From Achatina immaculata (Eukaryota; Mollusca; Gastropoda; Stylommatophora; Achatinidae): a stretch of DNA of 64,000 nt. This document shows, in pieces, positions 50,451-60,889 of this stretch. The position numbers and the translations under genes are program-made. The notes under the pieces were generated by a model, which saw only the letters and a list, made by a program, of their open reading frames with translations, was not told where the DNA came from and did no database searches. The stretch spans positions 32,925,145 through 32,989,144 of the forward strand of contig CM019707.1 of the NCBI GenBank assembly GCA_009760885.1, written 5' to 3'. Position 1 is the first letter of the stretch, and each line of letters begins with the position of its first letter.

Positions 50451-51059
50451 TTCTGCAAAAACAAATAACAGCAAGTCTCATGACTGCAAGAATCTACCCA
50501 CTTCAAAATCATCTTATAAACCACAACAACAAAAATTCCTTCATAATTAATAATACAAATTTCTTTTAAAATCTCTTACCACAGGAAGTCTAACAGACTT
50601 CTGACACAAGAAATGAAAAAGATAATATCTGAGTCATGAGCACTGACTCGTGTCAAGATATGATTAATGCCATCTCATCATGGTAGCCACAACACATCTA
50701 CTCAAGAATACAAATTGCCACAGTGCGTTGATAAGAATGTGTGAACCTAATTAGCAGCCTCTGAGCTGGTTTAATGTGGGCGAACTGACCTTATTCTGTA
50801 CAAAGGTTTTGAACACTGTTGACTGCATCCCTCACCATAAGCAGAGAAAAAAAAAAAGAATATCTAGTACAGCTCTCATGTACAGTCTTGCTGGTTTCTC
50901 TTTAAATGTTAATCTTTTATTATTTTTCTATTATTCTTTAATTATTCCCTGCAATATGTCAATGTTTTCTTATACAAGCCTATTCTGGTACTCCAGTCCT
51001 GTGTCGGTTTAATCTGACAAGAAGATTATTTTAAAACTTTTTTTTTTTTCATCACTTAC

Positions 51060-51310
51060 AGGTAAGTTGGCTACTGAGTGGTTAGGTGCTCAGTCTACTA
51101 ATCCAGTAGTACTGGGTTCAAGTCCAAGAATTGGGGACTTCTTTTCCAGTACCACTATACTAAAAAGGCCTCAGAGTTCACTCAGCCTCTAAAAGCAGAT
51201 ACCAGAGAAATTTGGGAAGGTACATGCAGTCAGGCATGATACCGTCCACATCACACTTTCATGTGCTGATGGTCTTGGAAATATGGGCTTAACACCATAT
51301 CCTCAATATG
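51060..51310 (+). repeat. tRNA-derived SINE, best copy
   Basis: The head shows a pol III A box region (TGGCTACTGAGTGGTTAGGT) and B box (GGGTTCAAGTCC) at normal tRNA distance. A SINE body follows, ending CTGATGGTCTTGGAAATATG and GGCTTAACACC. Confidence 0.75.
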
Positions 51311-52094
51311 CTTTAATGGAAATGAAAACTTTACTGTTACCTTACATTACAGATAAAAAAAAATTCATTTAGCCAGTGAAGTAATACTTAGTCCATTGTT
51401 ATATTATTAAAGCTTCATTTGCCTAATCTGTTTCCTGTTTGTTTGGTACCTTTTATTAATTATTATTGTAAATTAAATGTGTACTATACTATTATATAGT
51501 AAGATTCATGATTATGCCTTGTAGATACTGCTAAAAAATTCTGAGAGAACACGCACAGCAGAAATTATGCTTGACAAGTAACACTACCAGCGGATTTCCA
51601 CCTGCCTCAAAAACCATGTTCTAAGATGAAAGTGTCATTAATACCATTGTTATAACCAAAAGTATAAACAGCTACTTCAAGATATGGATAAACTGGAACT
51701 TCAAAGCAATGTATCACTTTTCAAAATGGATAGGGAATGGTAAAAAGATATGGATGTAGTCTGGCTGGGTGAAGTGTGAAACCAAGGGACAAAACAAGCT
51801 GGAAGGCCAAAGCAGTCAAAACTTTCATATGGAGAGGACACAGGATGCATTTCCACCACAGAATAAGGCTCAAGCCCCTTGTGCCGTGATCCCATCCTAA
51901 ACGAGACTTATCTCATGCACCTAACAAGCAAATGCAGAGCACATGGGGTGATCTTGGTGGTTAGAAGCGGACGGACACAGAAGGAGAACGATGATCAAGG
52001 CATCACAGAGGAATTGTGTCAGGTGGCACAAAACTATTTTTTAGCTCCCCTACCTTTTCTGATTGAGAAAGCAGATTAAGAGGATTTGAAGGAA

Positions 52095-53325
52095 GATCTT
52101 ATATCTTATATCCTTCCCGTGCCGTTAAACGTCACATAGGGCTCGCAAAGTAGTTCGCCAATTTTTCCTGTCTTCGGCGAGTCTTTCAACCTCATCAAAG
52201 GATTTTATGCCTGTTAATTTGGCCTCTCTTAATAATGTCCTCTTCAGAGTTTCACGCAGTCTGCCTCTTTTTCTTCGGCCTGTTGTGTTCCACTTTATAG
52301 CTTGTTTTGGGATTCTCTGATCATTTCTTCTCATCAAGTGACCAACATATGTCCATCTCCTTCTCCTGATCACTCATGAGACTGGTTGTTGTTCAGTCAT
52401 CTGTCTTATCTCTGCATTGTTCTTGAATTCATTCCACTTGATGCAGAGTATTTTCCTTAGGCATTTGTTTTCAAAAGAGTCTAATTTCTTTTCTATTTCT
52501 TTAGTTGTTTTCCAGCTTTCGGATGCATAAATGAGGGTGGATATTACATTTGAATTGAATAGTCTTAACTTGGTTTTTGTGCTTAAACTTTTGAATTCCA
52601 TATGTTCTCAAGATTCTTGAAGATTGATGCTGCTTTTGCAATTCTGATCCTAACTTCCTTTCTAGTGTCACCATCCTGGTCTATGTAGCTGCCAAGGTAT
52701 GCAAATTGATTGACTTCTTCAATATGTCCCTTCTATGTGTATTTTTCCATTTTGATTGAGAGGAATTTTCATTACTTTTGTTTTGTCCTTGTTAATTTCA
52801 AGTCCTATTTTGCTAGCCAGTGAAGACAGGCTATCTGTTTTTTCTTGCATGAAATTCACATTATTACTGATAAGAGTTATGTCATCAGCAAAATCAAGAT
52901 CTTCTAGTTGGGTCCCATGTACCCAGTCAATACCTGTGTTACCTGTGCAGCATTTTTTTATTATGAAGTCTATTGTAATCCCAAAAAGTAAAGGAGACAG
53001 TATACATCCTTGTTTCACGCCTGTTTCAATCTGGAACCATTCGCTCATCCCTTCTTCTGTCTTGACTGCACAAACATATCCATTGTATAAGTCTTAATGA
53101 TGTTGACAATTTTAGATGGTATTCCATATAGACATAAAATTCTCCATAATGAATCTCTGTGTATGCTATCAAATGCCTTTTTAAAATCTATGAAGTTCAG
53201 TATTAATGGTTTCTGTTTTTCAATATGTTCTTCAAGTATTATTCTGAGAGTAAAGATCTGGTCAAGACAGCTTCTCCCTTCTCTCTTGAAGGAAGATGCC
53301 TTAGGAAAAATCTAAGAATGCACTC
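52095..53325 (-). mobile_element. LINE reverse transcriptase, family 2, longest copy
   Basis: The minus strand in order reads: a region with IVKTYT-like start near 53090-53310, GVKQGCILSPLLFGITIDFI (about 52965-53025), the catalytic [11 protein letters not shown] (about 52880-52910), [32 protein letters not shown] and CLRKILCIKWNEFKNN (about 52430-52500), [20 protein letters not shown], and RKNWRTTLRALCDV just before the 3' end at 52120. At least two frameshifts break the frame. The endonuclease part is absent. It abuts a plus-strand family 5 LINE head to head near 53330. Confidence 0.9.
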
Positions 53326-53367
53326 TAAGACAAGTAACAGAAAAATCAGATACTGCACACGGTTTAC

Positions 53368-53519
53368 ATAAATCAAGAAAAAGCATTTGATAGAGCAGAC
53401 AGATATAACTGTGGGAAATCCTACAGCATTGTGGAGTTAGCCCATAAATCAAGAAAAAGCATTTGATAGAGCAGACAGATATAACTGTGGGAAATCCTAC
53501 AGCATTGTGGAGTTAGTAC
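53368..53519. repeat. 76-bp tandem duplication inside the family 5 LINE
   Basis: ATAAATCAAGAAAAAGCATT ... AGCATTGTGGAGTTAG occurs twice, identical or nearly so, duplicating the RT AFDRADRYN codons. Confidence 0.95.
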
Positions 53520-54078
53520 ACATCTAATCAACTTATGCAAAAACCTTATAAGAAAACAGTGTGCAGTTAAAACAAATGCAGGACACTGAACCATTCATCA
53601 TAAAATCTGAAGTGAGACAGGGCTGTGTACTATCTCCCTTACTATTCATAACATACACTGACAACATCAGGAAAGAAGCTAACATAACACAGTAAAAACT
53701 CCACCACAAAGCTGCCTGACACCCTAACCCGAGAAAGATTGCAGATAAACTCACAACACCTTCCAGAAGACACACCCAAGAGGATGACTGTTGATGATCA
53801 AGCACTTACAGCCACATCAGAAAAAGACCTACAGAAGAACATGGATAATTCAGCAAGGGCATGTAAAAGCCAAAACATGAAGATCAATGCTGAAAAAAAT
53901 GGAAGTAATGACCATAGCAAGAGAAGAAATCCAAACAAACATCTTCCTAGACAATCAGCCCTTGAAACAAGTGAAACATTTCAAATAACCAGGTAACATA
54001 ATATCATCCTCAGGGACAGTTGATGCTGAGATTGAGAACAGATGCAATAAAGCAAATCAGGTCATTGGACAAATGCCT

Positions 54079-54276
54079 CCTTTCTTATATCTTATATCCT
54101 ACCCGTGCCGTTAAACATCACATAGGGCTCGCAAAGTAGTTTGTCAGTTTTTCCTGTTTTTGGTGAGCTTTTCAACCTCATCAAGGGATTTTATGCCTAT
54201 CACTTTGGCCTCTCTTAACAGTGTCCTTTTTAGAGTTTCATGTGGTCTGCCTCTTTTTCTTCAGCCTGTTGTGTTC
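54079..54276 (-). mobile_element. Nested LINE family 2 insertion
   Basis: A minus-strand 3' piece (ACATCACATAGGGCTCGCAA to GTTGTGTTCC) interrupts family 5 sequence that is continuous at 29180-29215 (GGACAAATGACACCTTTACT). CAATGAC-like bases repeat on both sides, consistent with a short target duplication. Confidence 0.82.
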
Positions 54277-54824
54277 CAATGACTTCTTTACTGAAAAACA
54301 AATACATCACAAATGAAACAAAAAGGGCACTGTACGACACAGTTTTCCTCCTAACTCTATGCTATCAATGTCAAACATGGACACTAACAGCCTAGAACAA
54401 AAGAAAAATCATCATGACAGAAATGAGATGTTTAAGGTGAATATTAAATGTGATAAGAAGAGACCAAATAAGAAATGACACCATCTGGGGAAAGGTTTGT
54501 ATAACACCAGTATTACATCATATCCAGAAACAGCAAGTCAAATGGTTTGGCCATGTTACATGGTTACCACCAGACAGTACATCAGAAAAAACATTCACGC
54601 TAAGATTTGTAGGTAACAGAGGAAGAGGTTGCCCATGCAAGAGATGGAGAGAGAGGAAATTATAGAAGCATTAAATATTCCATTATCTGAAGCAAATCAT
54701 CGAGCCCTGTCAAGACATCTATTTGTCTCCTCAACACAGAAAGGTATATAAGGAAGGAGACAAGACAAGACACGGGAAGAACATGTAACAAATGAGGAAA
54801 TAACTAAATGAACAGGCAATGAGA

Positions 54825-55110
54825 TCATTACTAAAGAGGTCAAAAGACGAAGCTAGAATTGGCTGGGCCACATACTATGAATGGAAAAAAAAAAAAACAA
54901 GACATCCCTATACCACCTTTACTTGGACACCTCAAGAAAAAAGAAAGAGGGGAAGGCCATTAGGAACATGGAGATGCACAATATAGGAAGAACTAAAGAG
55001 AGAAAGATGTGGTTTGAGGTATCCTGACTCGCTCAAGACAAAACTGGCTGGGGAACCTTTGTTGATGCCTTATGCTCCAATGGGAGTACAGGGGACTGAT
55101 GATGATGATG
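54825..55110 (+). mobile_element. LINE 3' end, family 7
   Basis: The plus strand has RGRPLGTWRCTI and DKTGWGTFVDALCSNGSTGD followed by GATGATGATG. It is a 5'-truncated copy. Confidence 0.75.
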
Positions 55111-56999
55111 GTCCTACTGATTAGCCTTTCTGTTTTCATCAATTACATACCTCATTTAAAACTGAGGTAGTTCTCAGTGTCCCAGTGTGATGCATCAACT
55201 TGACACCCTTCTCACTGATGATTGTGATAATGATGAAGATGATGATAATGGCTAATGATTATTAAATGGCTAATGATTATTTTTCAGTTAAGACATAACT
55301 ACATATATATTTCTAAGCTAGACTTAAATAATTCAAAACAAAACACAAATGCTATTGTCTTTACATTCTTCTTCTTCAGTTTCCCAAGCCATTGAGGCTC
55401 ACTGCTGCAGATAAAGCTGACCTCTATTGCTCTCTATTCCTAATCTTCTCTCTCTCTCTAGTTGGTGACACCAATTTCTTTTATATCTCCTTCTATGTTG
55501 TCTTTCCATCTCTGTCTTGGTTTAACCCTTGGTTTTGTTTCCCTCATTTCTTGTGCACACATCATTTTCATTTGTCTGTTCTCTTCTGTTCTTTCTACAT
55601 GGTCCAACCTACGTAGTTTGGTCAGTTTCAAGACATTTATAATTTGTTGGGATTTGAATAAACTGTTCAATTCAGTGTTCTTTCTAGCTCTCCATTCTCT
55701 ATTGATGGTATCCTTTATGGGCCCAAGATTCTTCTTAGGATCTTGTTCTCAAAGATCTGCAATTGTTTCATCTTTCTTTATTGTACTTTACTCCAAGTTT
55801 CTGATGCATACATGATGGCTGGTCTTATTATTGTTTTGTAGATTGTTAATTTGGTGTTTTGGGCCAGGATTTTGGATTTTAATAGGTGTTGCGTGGCGAA
55901 GTATATTTTATTCCGTATCTGTACTCTGCTTTTAATTTCCTCACTTACTGTATTGCTTTTGCTGAAGGTTGTGCTTAGATATTTGTATGTTTCTTCTTTC
56001 CTAATAATTATCTCTCCAACATTTATATAATCTGGATCATTCTGCCTCTGGTCTCTTGATATCTTCATATACTCTGTCTTATCTTGGTTAATGGTCAAGT
56101 CCACTTTTAGTGTCACATCTCTCGGGTGTATGCAGGTACTGATGACTTCTTGCATAGTTTCCCCCACCAGGTCGATGTCATCAGCATATCCTAGCATTTT
56201 AGCTTGTTCTGCTGTACTGCTTTCTTCTTTCACTTTTCTGATTACCATTTCTAGTACTAGGCTGAATAATAATGGAGATAATATATCCCCTTGTTTTAAA
56301 CCCGTTCTTATGGAAAAGAGTTCTGACTTTTCCCTTTATATATTACTATATTTTGTGCATGCTCCATGCGTTTTCTGGTTAAATTGATTAATTTATTAGG
56401 TATCTCAGATTCTTTCATAATTTTCCATAAGCTGCTCCTATCTATGCTGTCATAGGTTTTCTTGAAGTCAATAAAGATATTATGTACTTCCTTCCATATT
56501 CTCAGTACTTTTCTGCTCTTTGATGTAGATAAAACATTTGGCCTACGGTTGATCTATTCTTTCTAAAACCTGCTTGATAGTCTCCCAGTATGTTCTTGCT
56601 ATATGGTTTTAATCTATTTAAAAAGTATAATGGATAGTATTCTGTAGCTTGTTTGTAGTAAGGATACTCCTCTGTAGTTTTCACACTTGCTCTTATCGCC
56701 TTTTTTGAATACTAGGATCAGTAATGATTCTCTCCATTCACTAGGAAGTTTTTCTTCTCTCCATATTTGTTGTATTAGTGCACATATCTGTTCATGTAGA
56801 TTTAGACTTCTTTCCTTAATCAATTCTGCAGAAATTTCATCTGAACCTTTTGCTTTGTTGTTTTGTAGAAGCATGATACTGTAGATGACTTCTTCTAAGC
56901 CTAGTTTCTCTACTTCAGGTTCACAAGTCTGTATTTCTTCACGTGGTAATGTGTTTATAGGCTCTTCATAAATAGCAAGACATTGTTGACGATCTGCAA

Positions 57000-57107
57000 A
57001 TGGATACAGCAGCGGCAGCCCATCTTGCTCACAACTGAGAGGCCTACAGGAGTGCTGTTTGGGAGGCAAAGTTCCGCAAGGGACATGCAAATGAATGAAT
57101 GAATGAA
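57000..57107 (+). mobile_element. LINE family 1 tail inserted in the family 6 LINE
   Basis: The plus strand reads [18 protein letters not shown], an [23 protein letters not shown] end and a TGAA-repeat tail (57089-57107). Confidence 0.8.
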
Positions 57108-57142
57108 TCACAAATAGGAAATAACGAGGCTTTCATACAATA

Positions 57143-57452
57143 AAGTAACAGAACATAGTTTTGTAGGATTAAACCTAGAAAAAATAGCAGACAAAGCACT
57201 TTAATGACGCGTGAGAGAAAGAAAGATCACAAGAGAATTACCTGGGATTCAAACCATGGGGGTGGGAGATAGTGTAGTTTGTTGGTACACTGTTTTCTCA
57301 TGGCTAGATGGCTGCTCATCCTACTAGAGTCCATGGTTCAAATCCCAGATAATTCTCTAGTGGTTTTTCTTTCTCTCAAGTATCACTGAAGTGTTTTGTC
57401 TACTATTTTTTTAGGTCTAATCCTACAGAACTGTGTTCTGTTACTTCACAGT
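57143..57452. mobile_element. Foldback element with tRNA-like core, copy 2 (about 310 bp)
   Basis: Left arm 57143-57259 and right arm 57329-57452 are inverted copies (AAGTAACAGAACA ... TTTTGTAGGATT against AATCCTACAGAACTGTGTTC). Each arm carries a B box (GGTTCAAATCCC and its complement). The loop holds ATGGCTAGATGGCTGCTCAT, an A box-like stretch. It is related to 44951-45174 in arms and core. Confidence 0.85.
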
Positions 57453-57729
57453 TTAGTAGTTTTTAAAAATTCTTTCCATCTGATACAGATGTTCTCATCA
57501 TTATTTATCATGTTTCTGTTACTATCCTTCAAGCTCTGCAGAGGTTGTTTAAACCCTTGCTTTACTGTTTGCAGTTCTTTATAGAATTCCCTGCTTTTCT
57601 TATTTTGATGGCATGTCTGTAAATCATTTACTATGTCTTTCATATAATGTTGTTTTTGTTGGTGAATAGCTTTTTGAGTTTCTTTACACTGTGTGTTGTA
57701 CTTCTCCTCATTTGTTTTGTTGCTCATTC

Positions 57730-58795
57730 AACCATGTCTTTAGTTAAGTATAAAAAAAAACAAACTATCATAAAGCGTGTCTGGTCTTGCACACATTTTC
57801 TAGGAAAGCTGATGTAATTACTATTACTATTACAACAAAAAAGAAAGACTTTTTTGAAGTTTCGTTTGAAGTACAACTTTCAAATTCACGGTCTCTAATT
57901 AACAAAGTATTATTCTATGCTGTATACACATCACATTTCATTACATGTTATTTGTATGACTGTAACTCTACTGATGTCATTTCCCATCCTCATGAAATAA
58001 ATTCGCGTTTGCCTAAAAGAAGTGGGTGCAGTATTTCACTTCGGGAATCTTGATAAATGTGTAAAGAATGAAATATCACAAAGAAGTACAGTATTTACCG
58101 ATTCAGGTCGAAGCAGGTCTACTATAGCAGACTACAACAGCTGCAGAAACATCGGCTCGAGAAACTGAATCTTCGTGTACAAACATTCACCTTTATATAA
58201 TAAAATAAGAATAGGTGGGGAGGGGGTGTTTATTACGTTTTCCAAAGTATAAGTTCGATTCTTACCTCGAAGATCAGTCACTTTTCCTAGGAAATATACA
58301 TTTAAAACTCCTTTATTATTTGTCCGTTCTCTCGTCGCCAGCAGCTGAGCAGAAGCGAGAAACTTAAAAACTAGGACGGTATTTAAAAGCAGGTCAAAAT
58401 GGAAAGAAAAGGAACGAGGATGAAGTACTTTATCAGGTCAAAACGTTTTACAGTGACACTGAACTGCTAAATATTTAAATGGACATAGCGACTGTTTTCT
58501 TCGCTTGGTTGGATATAGGCTTTATGTAATTATAGGAATATATACAGTGTAATATTTCTTTAACAGCTAATGAGATCACGGGGGGGGGGGGGGGGGGGGG
58601 GGGAAGAAAATAAGTAAACCAGGTCAACAGAGGCTGTAAGTGAAACAAACGTAACATTTGCTAGTTCCACTCGCCAATTTCATGTTTAGAAAATTACTAG
58701 TTGGAATGCAATCTCTCTACGCATAACATGGCTTAGAGTTTTTACAGAGTAAAAGAGAGCTTTATTTTTACTGTTACGAGTACTTTTCTTATGCG
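57730..58795. other. Unassigned sequence with a G homopolymer
   Basis: I recognise no coding or repeat family here. A run of about 32 G lies at 58580-58611. No exon of the upstream gene is apparent. Confidence 0.5.
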
Positions 58796-58799
58796 TATG

Positions 58800-59160
58800 T
58801 TCTCAGTACAGCATTTGAGATGAAATGTTACAGAAGGGCACTTAGAATATCATGGATAAAACGAAAATCAAATAAAGAGGTACGGATGGGAGTAGGTGTC
58901 GCAGAAAACTCGTCAATACCATAAACATTAGAAACCTGAGATAGTTCGGCCACATCAAGAGACACAATAGCTTGGAGAGGCTGATGGTAGAAGGCATAGT
59001 GTCTGGCAAAAGAGAAAAGGGATGACCTCGCCGCAGGACATCACGAAAAGTCTGAATGTGTCACTGCAAGACGCCGGCCATCTTGCGCAAGACCGTATTG
59101 CTTTCAGGGAGGCTGCGAGAGTGACAGCGTTCTGGAAAAGACATCTCACATGAATGAATG
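58800..59160 (+). mobile_element. LINE 3' fragment, family 1-like
   Basis: The plus strand reads FEMKCYRRALRISWIKRKSN, FGHIKRHNSLERLMVEG-like and a TGAATGAATGAATT tail. Diverged from the other family 1 copies. Confidence 0.75.
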
Positions 59161-59491
59161 AATTTTGTTCTTAGTCTAGTGATGCCCAAACGTTAGATTT
59201 TGAGGCACACAAGTATCTTCTCCTTCGTCGATCATTCTAAGTCGTCGACTTGTAAGCTTCTAAAGTAATCGGTGGTCAAATGGAGTTGGAGTACATCCCT
59301 AGTTGGAGTACATCCATAAAGCTTCCCTTGAACTGATACACGTATGTGTTGGTTATATCTGTTTTCTATATACCTTATGTATTGGATTGGGCATTCATGA
59401 AGAATATGTTATCCCATCATCTTACCAGTACCACAAGTGCATATGTCGGTCGGGCCAATCTTGAGCTTATTGAAATTGTGGCACTTCAGTC

Positions 59492-59912
59492 TGTTGTGTC
59501 TTGTGTCTAGTACCTCAGTCTGTTGTGACTTGTGTCTAGTACCTCAGTCTGTTGTGATCGGTGTCTGGTACCTCAGTCTGTTGTGACTTGTTTCTGGTAC
59601 CTCAGTCTGTTGTGACTTGTGTCTGGTACCTCAGTCTGTTGTGACTTGTGTCTGGTACCTTAGTTTGTTGTGACTTGTGTCTGGTACCTTAGTCTATTGT
59701 GATCAGTGTCTGGTACCTTAGTCTGTTGTGACTTGTGTCTGGTACCTTAGTCTGTTGTGACTTGTGTCTGGTACCTTAGTCTGTTGTGACTTGTGTCTGG
59801 TACCTTAGTCTGTTGTGACTTGTGTCTGGTACCTTAGTCTGTTGTGACTTGTGTCTGGTACCTTAGTCGATTGTATTTTGTGTCTGGTACCTCAGTCTAT
59901 TGTGATCGGTGC
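59492..59912. repeat. 29-bp minisatellite, about 14 copies
   Basis: The unit is GTCTGGTACCTCAGTCTGTT plus GTGACTTGT, with CTTAGT and GATCGGT variants. On the minus strand the unit is the LINE codons for HNRLRYQTQ, with period 29. Confidence 0.96.
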
Positions 59913-60033
59913 GAATCCAGAAAATGATCACTTGCTCTTCTCTGACGAGCTGGTAAGAAGCGAATTTATTGTGAATTAATTTTTTTTTTTTTTTTGCGGG
60001 TCGCTCTTGTGCCCATTAGTATTTAACAGATTT

Positions 60034-60171
60034 CTTCTTCTTCTTCTTCTTAGCTTTCCGAGCCATTAGGGCTCATTGCTGCTGATAAAGTTCACCTCCA
60101 TTCCTCTCTATACCTAATCTTCTCTCTCCAGTTGGTGGCACCAGTTTATTTTAAATCATCTTCTATGATTT
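60034..60171 (-). mobile_element. Nested LINE family 6 tail with 12-bp target-site duplication
   Basis: TTTAACAGATTT occurs at 60022-60033 and 60172-60183. The insert matches the end of 55367-55510 (CAGTTGGTGGCACCAGTTTA, CATTAGGGCTCATTGCTGCT) and has a CTTCTTCTTC (GAA-rich) tail on the left. Confidence 0.92.
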
Positions 60172-60439
60172 TTTAACAGATTTAGCTTCCTCATATGCCA
60201 TGGTTATATTTGTCTGTGCTATTCTGCCACATTCTTCTGCAAGAATGTCAGCTGTTTCGTTGCTAGATATACCACAAAGGGAAGGATGTTAAAAACCAAG
60301 GGAAATAACACTACTTCATGACATGTATTTGCATATTAGCAGTTATGTCTCATGCGACATTAATGTTATTCTGTATTTGACTTTTCCCCATTCATTCTTC
60401 TGTTTATTCACGATTCGGTAGTCGTAACAGGATGAGGGG

Positions 60440-60520
60440 TTGGGGGAGAATCATCATCATCATCATCATCATGCCGTCTCCCCAGGGAAAGTTGGCTGCA
60501 ATGAATCCCCACTCTGCTCT
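60440..60520 (-). mobile_element. LINE 3' end, family 8
   Basis: The minus strand reads WGFIAANFPWGDG followed by ATG/TGA triplets (60452-60472), like 34800-34860. Confidence 0.7.
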
Positions 60521-60549
60521 GTTTTTTTTTAATGTATAAACTAGGGAAA

Positions 60550-60855
60550 AAAAAAGTAAGAACAGCTTTATTACTTAACGGGTACACAGTTGTGACGTTT
60601 CGACGTGAGACTTAATCATACAAAAACACACAAGACGAAGGAATAGAGAGAGAGGAGATAAAGTATAAATTCACATGAATGGTCTGTGGGAAAAAAAATA
60701 AAATGAATAGAGCACTTGGCTGTAACTTGTAAAAAGCTGTGGCTTGTCCGACGCTGTGTTCAGAAATGCGCATGGTGTAGTGTAGAGAATATTTAAATGG
60801 AGACTTAGGATGTGTGATAGGTGAGTCGTAACTGAGGGTTGTGAGTGTTGAAACT
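60550..60855 (-). mobile_element. Penelope-like element 3' terminal region, inverted copy
   Basis: Reverse complement matches 61170-61470 throughout (CCATTTAAATATTCTCTA, CATGCGCATTTCTGAACACA, GACCATTCATGTGAATTTAT, TTAAGTAATAAAGCTGTTC). With the plus-strand copy to the right it makes an inverted pair about 40-300 bp apart, the arrangement typical of Penelope-like elements. Confidence 0.85.
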
Positions 60856-60889
60856 GTGGAGGGGAGAGAGTGATACAATGGTAACCTAG

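Larger units (their letters stand above)
53335..54800 (+). mobile_element. LINE reverse transcriptase, family 5, longest copy, with internal damage
   Basis: The plus strand reads AFDRADRYNCGKSYSI (RT first catalytic Asp region), EVRQGCVLSPLLFITYTDNI (about 53610-53670), [20 protein letters not shown], then YLG-region remnants, ITPVLHHIQKQQVKWFGHVT (about 54500-54560) and RGRGCPCKRWRERKL. The usual FADD site is corrupted (VDDQALTAT). Internal events are a 76-bp tandem duplication at 53368-53519 and a family 2 LINE insertion at 54079-54276. Confidence 0.87.
55367..57727 (-). mobile_element. LINE reverse transcriptase, family 6, longest copy, split by insertions
   Basis: The minus strand in order reads: pre-RT segment at 57446-57727 (MSNKTNEEKYNTQCKETQKA onwards); after the insertions, NKAKGSDEISAELIKE (about 56830-56880), WREEKLPSEWRESLLILVFK, FKKGDKSKCENYRGVSLL (about 56660-56710), DYQAGFRKNRSTVGQMF (about 56530-56585), the catalytic GYADDIDLVGETMQEV (about 56145-56200), INQDKTEYMKIS, YASETWSKVQ (about 55780-55810), ENRQMKMMCAQEMRETKPRV and [10 protein letters not shown], ending in a GAA-rich tail at 55367. 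Several frameshifts. No endonuclease domain is visible upstream of 57727. Confidence 0.92.
59165..60300 (-). mobile_element. RNase H-type LINE C-terminus, with one minisatellite and one nested LINE
   Basis: The minus strand in order reads: SLCGISSNETADILAEECGR (RNase H domain, about 60225-60285), EEQVIIFWIRTDHNRLRYQT (about 59890-59945), the array, then CHNFNKLKIGPTDICTCGTG (about 59425-59485), HECPIQYIRYIENRYNQHIR and a VQGKLYGC-like end. These match the GHNRL...CxCGxxxxTxxHILxxCP region of I/Jockey-like ORF2 proteins. It is split by 60034-60171 and 59492-59912. Confidence 0.85.
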
